From contig OZ038325.1 in the NCBI GenBank assembly GCA_964035795.1, positions 7,639,096 to 7,703,095 of the forward strand: a DNA stretch of 64,000 bases, read 5' to 3'. The notes below the pieces were generated by a model. The model did not search any database. It saw only the letters and a list, made by a program, of their open reading frames with translations, and was not told the DNA's origin. The DNA is from Pterobdella sp. o SKG-2022. Lineage: Eukaryota > Annelida > Clitellata > Hirudinida > Piscicolidae. Position numbers and translations under genes: made by a program. Of this stretch, positions 55,496 to 64,000 are shown piece by piece (within the stretch, counting starts at the first letter, position 1; each line of letters begins with the position of its first letter).

Positions 55496-57939
55496 TGTTT
55501 GAAAGTTATGTTTGGAAGTCCGTTTTTTTGAAATTCAGATGCAATTTCCAAATTCAAATCTTTTTGCAATCAGTAAAATTGAAATATTGTTCGATGGATT
55601 TTCATTTTCTTTTTATATCAATGTAGAAACAATTTATTTATTTGGAAAAATTTTAATTTTAGAATCCATTAAACACTTATGAGGTGGGCTTGCTTCGAAA
55701 TTGGTGGTACTTTTAAATGCAAAATCAATACTGGAGAAAAAATATTGAATGAAAAATATATTGGAAAAAAAGATTATATAAACAATGAAATAATTATTAT
55801 AAAAAAAAGAAGAATAAAAAATTAACTCTCAATTGAATGTAAAATCAACAAAATTAATTAAAATCAAAAACATTCATTTAAAAAAAAAATTAAACGCAAA
55901 ATCTGAAGCAAAGATGCTAAAACGAAAAGAATCCAGAAACAAAACGTTAGTTTTATTGCCTTAATAAATTTTGATTTACCTGCAGTGTGCTTAGAACTGT
56001 CGAGGTTAAATATCACTGTAATAATCCAAGTACATTAATATTTTGGTTCTTTTCATTTTGCCTTGCAGTTACCTTATTTTTTATTTTTTTTTGATTATTC
56101 TGTATGAAAAATTATTAAATGCATAAACTGATGGTGATTGGATGGGTATTTGGTTGAAAAAAAATATTATAAGTATTTTTTCGAGATATTTATATGTAAA
56201 GAATAAAATTGACAAATTATTAGAATAAAATTGAAATTGGAAATTAAAATATGTTTGTGTTTTTACCATTTTATAATGATTATCCAAAAATACTTATAAA
56301 TAGAACTTTAATGGAACAATAAAATAAGATTGAAAAACTAAAAAGTTTTGGTCTAAAAACACATCGGTTGACGCCACACCAACTTCATTCACTTTAAACT
56401 CCGATCAACTAGCCAAACGAATTCCCACCAAATATACAACTTAAAAACACCAACACACACTTTCAAAATTATCAAAAATAAAAATTAAACTTTAAATAAA
56501 TGATATTAATATTCTATATAAAAGCAATATTAAAAGCAGCTTAGATATGTGTTGATTTAATGGGATATAGCCTAAATATATCATATAATAGCTTCTTACC
56601 CATTGTTATCCCTTATTTTTTTTTTCCAGTCTTATTTTTTTCTTAGCATATTTTTCAATTTAGTTAATTTATTTTTATCTTTGCGGTGAATATTCGTTCA
56701 ATAATATTTATAAAAATTATTTTTTTTTATAATAAGACCCAAAACTCTTCCGAGTCATAATAATCAAATTTGTATTTGTATTTCGTTACTGTGTGAAAGC
56801 TAACTTCAATGTGTTTTAAAAGTGAATTTTTCTTTTTAAATTTTTATTTTATGCCATTTAATTTCATTTTAAAAATTCAATTTTGAGTAAAAATAAAAAT
56901 GAAAAGAAAAAATAGAAAAATTTGAAACAAAAAAATAAAAAGATTTAATTCAATTTATGTAGAAAATAAAGTAATAAGATCACACTTCAAAGTAAGGGCA
57001 CAGTAATGTTTTACCTATGGGAAGTTGAATGAAGACATTACTACGATGAATCACTGTTTTAATTTTGGAAAGTTGAGTGTAGGTGAGGAAGAATTTAATT
57101 AGGAAAATAATTGGGCGGGAGATGTATAGAGAATGAGGATAGTAAAGATGATAATGAGAATGAATGATGGTATATGATAAAAGAATAAATAATAAGAAAT
57201 AACAATGAAAAAAAAAATAATGATAAAATTTTAAAAATAAATAACAAATAAAATAAAAAAAATGAAATAATGCAAGACAAATGTTCCACACAAGTCAAAA
57301 TTGAGAAAATATGTCGGCAAGATTTTAATGATTTCAAGTATTAATGCAGCTTGTTTGCCTAGTTATGGTATATTCTTGAGATTTTTGGTTGAAAATTATC
57401 GATAGTGGTTGTTATAAGCTTTTGTGTTTTGGTTAGGAATTTTTGGAAGGGGTCGATTTGAATTTTATTTAAAGTTAGTTTATTTTACTATAATTTTTTT
57501 TATATGGAGTGTCATGTGTTTTTGGTTGGGTGGGATTATAGGAATGATGAGAATGGTGAAATTTTAAAAAAATATTATTAAATTAGAATTTTTTATTTTG
57601 TGTATGAATCATTCAGGTTAGTTTATGTTTTATATTCCATTGACAAGCAATTAAAACCAAGAAAAGTTTTGAAAATATAATACTACGAAGAAAAAATATA
57701 AATGCTATAACAAAGTTATGAAGGTATAAATAGTATGAACAAAAACACAAAAAAAAATTAAAAATAATATAATAATAATAATAATGAAATTAAAAAAAAA
57801 ACAATAATAAGACTAATAATGGTATAATAATAAGAAAATAAAAAAGTTGCACGGATGTAATGTTCTAGTTGAACTCACAAAAATCAAAAACTCATCTCCA
57901 CGCATAAACTACCCTGACTCTAATAATAAAAAAACAATA
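55496..57939. other. AT-rich intergenic DNA, no firm gene
   Basis: A CTGCAG acceptor at 55981 followed by an open 47-bp stretch (VLRTVEVKYHCNNP) to a GTACAT donor is phase-compatible with the exon at 48655-48739, but it is too short and unsupported to call. Confidence 0.45.
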
Positions 57940-58110
57940 AAAATGGTACAAAAATAACAATGAAAAAAATGAAAAATAACAATAAAAAAATAAAAAATAA
58001 CAATAAAAAAAATAAAAAATAACAATAAAAAAATAAAAAATAACAATAAAAAAAATAAAAAATAACAATAAAAAAAATAATAAATAATAAAAAATAACAA
58101 TAATATTACC
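57940..58110. repeat. A-rich minisatellite, unit about 21-22 bp
   Basis: Seven or so units of AACAATAAAAAAATAAAAAAT with length variation in the A-runs. Confidence 0.9.
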
Positions 58111-58363
58111 AAAAAACATAAAAATAATGACGAAAAAATCCACTAAGAATAATAATTAAAAAAAGGATAAAAATAATAATAATAAAAGTATCAACTTTAA
58201 TAATAATATCAATAATAATAATTATGACAATATCTAACTTTTCCCCTTAACTTTATACTTTTTTTCATAATTATTTGATATTCATTTTTATATGTATAAT
58301 AAAACCAATAAAAATTGTTATTTTGATTCTATTATCACTCGTTTTTCTATTTATTTTTCAAAG

Positions 58364-58447
58364 TCGCGAGGATGTCAAAATAATACCGGGATCAGATGCA
58401 TACAGATTCATATTCAGCATTTCACCTCCAAGTTACATTCTCTCTTC
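58364..58447 (+). CDS. Candidate isolated exon, unidentified
   Basis: A pyrimidine-rich tract and CAAAG acceptor precede 84 bases that read REDVKIIPGSDAYRFIFSIS then PPSYILSS, ending at a TTCGTAAAC donor (entry and exit both after two codon bases). Its base composition and amphipathic pattern stand out from the AT-rich surroundings. No family is recognised and no neighbouring exon was identified with confidence. It could belong to a long-intron gene on the plus strand or be chance. Confidence 0.25.
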
Positions 58448-58639
58448 GTAAACATTTTGTTTATGAATCTTAATTTTTTTTCATGTAAATACTAATGGTT
58501 GTAAGTTGTTTTTTATGTGAATTTATTTTAGTTTAAGTTATGCAATGAGTATTTGTAAGATTGGTTTACATTGAGAGATAGAAGTGTGTTTGTAATTTAC
58601 GTGTGAATTTATATGATGTTAATTTACATAACATAAAAT

Positions 58640-58768
58640 GTATGAACTGATTTTACATAATGTAAATCACAAAAAATTACACAACGTAAATTACATAAAA
58701 ATACACAATGTGAATTACATAAAAATACAAAATATAAATTATATAAAGTTAAAAAATATAAATTACAT
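58640..58768. repeat. Tandem ACACAATGTAAATTACATAAAAAT repeat
   Basis: About five degenerate units of roughly 24 bp containing TGTAAATTACATAAA, each partly palindromic (GTAAATTAC). Confidence 0.8.
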
Positions 58769-61700
58769 GAGTTTGTTTTAGGCATGCAAATGTCAATTAA
58801 ACAACTTCCCCAATAAAAGCTTACTGGTACAAGTGTAATCTACAAAAGGTTGATGAAGTTCTAACAGTTCAAACAATAAAAGCTTTGAGTTGAAACAAAA
58901 TACCTTACTTATAACTCATTATCTTCTATTTATCGTTTAATTTCCAACTCACAGCTTGACAGTTCCTATGTTCTTATCACACATAACAGCGATAATATAG
59001 GCCCGCACCAATAAATAAATGCCGTTGTAACATCAATAACAGCCATCAAACTCTCATGTTTTTACGTCTTGGCAGTTGTACCTTATTTACCATTAAAACT
59101 GTAACTGTTTAAAAGTTTTTGATAACGTTTATTTTATTATATTTGTATATAAACTGTACATATCTTGTGGTAAATATTCGAATCTCGTGGCTTTTTAATT
59201 TTTTAACACAAGTTTTTCAATTTTGGAGAGTATTTGAAATTATTTTTTTTAGAAAAAAGGTTCATTTTTGTTTGGTTTTTTCAAACAAAAATATTTTTTC
59301 ATGGTTCTACCACAACCTGTATGAACCCTCAAGCAAGCCTATTTGAACACAAAACGATGTGCAAAACACTGTTTGAACTCAAATAATGTATTCAAAGAGA
59401 GAATATTCAATCCACCAAGGCTATTAATTGCTGGTTAGTATTGCTGAACTCAAACGAAAAAACAGCCGTTTATGAAGGATAAGTGGGTTGGTGCTGGTGG
59501 GTCTGAGCGATGAAAAGTGAATTTATATTTGACTTTTCGTGGTTTAGATAATGTTTTGATGTTTTTTACATTATAAAAATGATTTAAAAATTCAATAGAT
59601 TTAGTTAATTATAAAAATTAAAAACAAGAAAAAAGCATCAATTCAAAAAAATAAATTGTAAAATTTGTAGGGTTATAATAAAAGAACCTATTATTATTTT
59701 TTTGATTTTTATTATTAGCATTATTATTAATATACTGTTATTGTTATTATTATTATTATAGTTATGCCATGTGTTTTATAGATGTATTTTATCTGAGTGA
59801 TGGTTGTTATCTTCAGTTGCATTGTTATGTTCTAATGGTTGTTGCTTTGCAATGATTCTTTTTATTTTTATTTTTTTTATTTTATTATTATTGTTTTGAT
59901 TTTTCTTTATTTATTATTGTTTTATTCATGGCTTATTGTAAATTTTCAAATATTTTTTTTTATTTTTGAGTGTTTTTATCAAAATTTTTAAAAATATTTT
60001 CATAATTTCCAAGTTTTTCCATATTGTTTTCCACTAAAAATACTAATTTTGGAATTTTTGTTTTTTGCTACAATAAAAATAATAATAATAATGATTGTTA
60101 TTATTATTATGATTTTTATTGTATTTATTTTATTGATATCTAATTTTAGCAGTTGTGAATTATTTTTTTATTTCTCAAATTAATTCACATTAGTTGAACT
60201 TCAAATTCTGTTTTATGAATCAATTAATAGTTACCTCGAATAATAGCTTTATTATCTTAATGAAAGTTTTATCTTCAATGCTAAGAAAAAAATCAATTAA
60301 ATGTTATTTATTAACACATAAAAAATGAATTTAAAAAGTATATGAAAAACACTCATATGAGATCACAAAAATAAACTTGGATATAAAAGTTCTAAATATA
60401 ATAATTTTATTATAGATATGTAAAATACCTACCGGAAAAAAAAAATAATATAAAAACATAGAATTGCAATACATAAATAAAATAGCAATGAAAAGTGGGC
60501 GATAAAACAAAATATTAATGGCCGTCGGAACATTTTAGAAGAAGTTATTCTAACTTTGGCCATGAAAGATTAACAACAATAACAAAAAACAATAAAAATA
60601 ACATAAATAATAATAACAAAAAAAAAATAAAAACAAAAACAATAACAACAACAACAATAAAAATAAGAAGACCAATAATTGAAAAAACATAAAAAAAACA
60701 CAGAAATAATAATAAAAAAAAGTATTAAAAAAACACAACAATAACAGATTGCATTCCAGTAATGTTCGCAGTTCTTCAAATTCATTGTTTTTCAAATAAT
60801 TGACAATCTCAATTTGGAACTTTTTTCAACTTTTCCACGCTTTTTCTGTTATTTATGAAGAAGTTAGGGTTTTTATTTGGAAAACTGCTCAAATTACATA
60901 GCTAATTTTTACTACTGGTTAAAAAAGACTTGTTTCATTACATATTCAAATTCTTATTTTACATTATAAAATTTAAAAAAATTACGTTTTTTCTACATTG
61001 AATGCATGATTGAAAGTATAACTATGAAAACTTTTTGCCAATATTCAGTTTCAAGCATTGTTTTGTCTGCACTCTTATGCAATGCCAGTCTGCAGTTTGG
61101 AATTTTCACTCAAACCAATATGGTTCTTAGGTTTCTGCATCAGTTTTACTTTGAGTTTCAGATTTTAAGTCAGTCTTCTGTGTTCATACTTTTTCACAAG
61201 TCTTATAATCAAAATGGTTTTTTCGCGTTTAATAGCCTTTGAAAAAATTCCAAAATTATTACAAAACATGCACTATTAACTTGTTTATTTTTTTTATACA
61301 GAATATACATCTCTAAAATTTTGAAAATATAATTATTTAATTTAATATTATTATTATAATTATTTTTATTTTTTGATATTGATGAACACCACAAAGTAAT
61401 AAAAACGAAAGTGCCATCAACATATGCATGCAATGAGTAATAGTGTCCTAACGATGCTGAGCGATAATGGGAATAAAAAAATAGAGCTGTTGAGGAAAAA
61501 ATTGATTTATGTACAGTATTAATATCGTAAAAGCAAAGTATTGGGGGAAAAAATGTAAAAAATCAGGGAATTTTATAAAAATTCAAATGATAAAAGAAGA
61601 ATAAAAGTTTTTGAAAGTTAAATAATGTAAATCGGAAAAATTTTACTTCTTTTCTATGACCCAAGTTTATGAAGTTTGTTATTCACAAATAAATGAATAA

Positions 61701-63493
61701 TAATGATGGGAAAAAAATTTTAAAAAATCATTTTGAGGAAATATTTGAAAAACACAAAGATAAAAGTAATGATAATAGATAAGAGGTTGTTTTGACGCGA
61801 GAGAAGTTCAACTGACGTTCAAAACTTGAGAGTTCAGACTTTGATGTGTGTAAGTTTGTATATATTTGCATGGTTCATATTTTATACTGTTTCATTTATA
61901 TTTTTTTTACATTAGAAAAAGTTCCATTGTATGCATGCTTGTATTTGTTTGTGGTTTTATTAACTGAGTGTATTATATTTAAATTTTATAGTTTGTGTGT
62001 TATTTTCTATTATGGGTAAATTGGGTTTTGTTATATTTGTTTAGTGTTAGAAAAGGAGTTTTATTATGTGAAATGCTGAAAAATTCTAAAAAATTCAAAT
62101 ACAATAGGCATAATAGTCATTCTATTTAAAAAAAACTTTTTCAAAGTTAAACGCGTTTTTTTTGCATTAATCTTGTTCAAAAAAATGATTATCATTACTA
62201 TCCTCATTTTTCATGTTTTGAGAAAACCTAACATTTTTGAAAATCCCCAGAATTTTGTTAAAAGCTTTGAGAAAGATGAAAAGAATGTTATTTTTGAAAC
62301 TTAATTGAACGTTCAACTATTATTTGCATAATATGAAATTCACAAAAATGTATCTATAAAAAGTAAATAACTCAATGAAACAAGTGAGAAAAAAATTTGA
62401 GAAAAGTAAAAAAGTACAAAAAAAAAAATTTCGAAAACACAAAAGAAAAAAGAATCATCGAAAAATCTATATGAAAACCATGCACATAAGAAATACACAT
62501 AATAAATAAATGTAATAAATAGATAGCGTAAGCGAAGAACTTGTTTGGTTTGATTCAAATCCAAACAATTTTGTGTTATTTTCGATAGTAAATTTTCTGT
62601 TTCATATTATTTTTCGGTTCATTTTGCTGTCAAGTTTTTTAGTTTCTATGTCAACTTTAGTTAGCCGGATTGCATAGCTCTATGTCCTAATGAAGGTGGT
62701 ACTGAGAAAAAAAATAGGTGTTTTTTGGTCATAAAATAGTGTTTCTTTTGAATTTCTTATTTTCTTTCTAAATTTGAGTTAAAATGTTCCATTACTCGGG
62801 AACTTCCAAAATGAATTTCATGAATTTCTTTTAGATATATAATTCTTAGCATTTTAATTCTTGTTTTTATGTTACTTACTTCTTCATTCAAAAAAAAAAA
62901 CTCAACAAATTTTATTTTTGATATTCAAAAACAAACATATTCATGTAATTTTCTTTATATTGGATAGTTGTTTCTTCTCTTGTTTCTTTGGTTTTGTATG
63001 GCTTGCATGATCAGTCATAGGTGGATATTGAACGTACTAAAATTTTTTTGATTTTTTATCATTATTATTTTTTTTTATTCAATTGTTTTTTTTATTATTT
63101 TTATCATTAATAATTGTATATGTTTGATTTTATTATCAGTTTTTTCTCTCAGCCTTAATTCCTTTTGCTTCTTTCTTCATGTGAAAATTTATACAAAATA
63201 AAAAATTAGTATGGATTAATGAAAGAAAAAAAACATATAATAAAAACAGATTTAAAAAGCAATCAAAAACAGCTGCTATAGTAAATCAGGGCGCAAACTT
63301 TTGAAAAGCCACCAACTTATTTAGAAATGCTTGTAAAATTTAAAAATATCTGTCTGGTACTCTGAAGGCCGTTTGCTTTTATGTTAAATGATTCAAGCCA
63401 TTTTCTCTCGTTTTGAGATTTTTTATATTCCAAAAAAATTTAAATATAATTTGCTTTTAAAGGTGTTTTCTTTCAAAATAAACGTATGGTATA

Positions 63494-63496
<3 letters not shown>
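58769..63496. other. AT-rich intergenic DNA, no gene seen
   Basis: Long stretches of TTATTATT and AATAACAA simple sequence (59690-59960, 60560-60740, 63050-63120). No exon, RNA gene or element could be supported. Confidence 0.6.

Positions 63497-63540
<44 letters not shown>
63497..63540. repeat. (AT)n microsatellite
   Basis: About 21 AT units. Confidence 0.97.
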
Positions 63541-63542
<2 letters not shown>

Positions 63543-63564
63543 TTTTAATTTTATTTGCAAAGGA

Positions 63565-64000
63565 AAAAAACCAAAGGGTTGCTTAGAATCCGCGAGAGGC
63601 ATTTCTTCTAATATAATATAATGTAATATGATATAATATAGTATGGGGTTCATAGTAATTTGTTATTTAAAATATATTGTTTTAGTTTACTTTTGAAAGT
63701 ATTTATATTATCAATTGATTTTAAATTATTAGGAAGCGTATTCCAATATTTTGGACCCATAATAGATAAAAACATTTTCTTTAAGCTTGTGTTATATTTC
63801 TCTTCTCTGTAGTTATTGACTGATCTTAAATTACGACTATTATTATTATCAGAGTTTAATGGAGGAGGTTGTGTTTGTGCTTATACATGTAAATTATGAA
63901 TTGATATATGGTTAGACTTTTGATGTCCAGAATGTTGTGTTCATTATAGTCAATATGGTCAGTTTGTTTAAGATTTAGGCAGATTCTAATGGCTTTGTTT
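63565..64000 (-). mobile_element. CR1/Jockey-like non-LTR retrotransposon 3' remnant, runs off window
   Basis: On the minus strand the fragments read NKAIRICLNLKQTDHIDYNE, then SLTIYQFIIYMYKH, then (one frame over) NSRNLRSVNNYREEKYNTSL and (another frame) GPKYWNTLPNNLKSIDNINT followed by FKSKLKQY. GPxxWNxLP...FKxxLKxY is the hallmark C-terminal end of CR1/Jockey-clade reverse-transcriptase proteins. Two frameshifts make it a decayed copy. It is distinct from the zinc-finger family at 35992-37041 and 49471-50535. The body continues beyond the right edge. Confidence 0.85.

Overview
The window is AT-rich, intron-bearing animal nuclear DNA that is very dense in simple repeats: (GATA)n, (CA)n, (CATC)n, (TAG)n and two long minisatellites. 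Introns mostly run from under 100 bp to about 500 bp, splice sites are GT-AG, and non-LTR retrotransposon remnants are present. The organism cannot be fixed from the sequence alone. An invertebrate, possibly spiralian, is my best guess, because the tail-like motif at 2066-2142 and 14752-14793 resembles tails I recall from mollusc repeats; I could not verify this. Two blocks of exactly 200 N (28386-28585, 50312-50511) look like fixed-size scaffold gaps.

All conserved genes lie in the left 38 kb. In order they are: a single-exon orphan (9479-10300, minus); COP9 signalosome subunit 1 (11228-16048, plus, 16 exons); the 72-residue Golgi membrane protein TMEM167A/Kish (16405-17167, minus, 4 coding exons); an AFG2/SPATA5-type double AAA ATPase (17801-23323, minus, 18 exons); TBL2, a membrane-anchored WD40 protein (23655-27355, plus, 12 exons); and tubulin-folding cofactor D (TBCD, minus, start at 37921). 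TBCD can be followed through 28 exons to 28748 and is then lost at the first gap. I assembled the exon models by hand; every junction keeps reading phase and ends in GT/AG. AFG2 and TBL2 start 331 bp apart head to head and probably share a promoter region.

From about 38 kb to the end there is no confidently identified gene. This part holds minisatellites, microsatellites, foldback hairpins, a second copy of the retrotransposon found inside TBCD, a CR1/Jockey-like remnant running off the right edge, and a few exon-like islands. One of these islands reads as a signal peptide whose phase matches a Cys-containing exon 3 kb downstream.

The genes do not form an operon-like pathway. They are housekeeping functions: deneddylation, secretory traffic, ribosome-maturation or proteostasis AAA activity, ER WD40 and tubulin folding. 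I found no clear new multi-gene system. The most unusual protein architecture is the AFG2 gene, which has a predicted N-terminal UBZ4-like zinc finger, a degenerate first ATPase domain and a duplicated insertion in the second.
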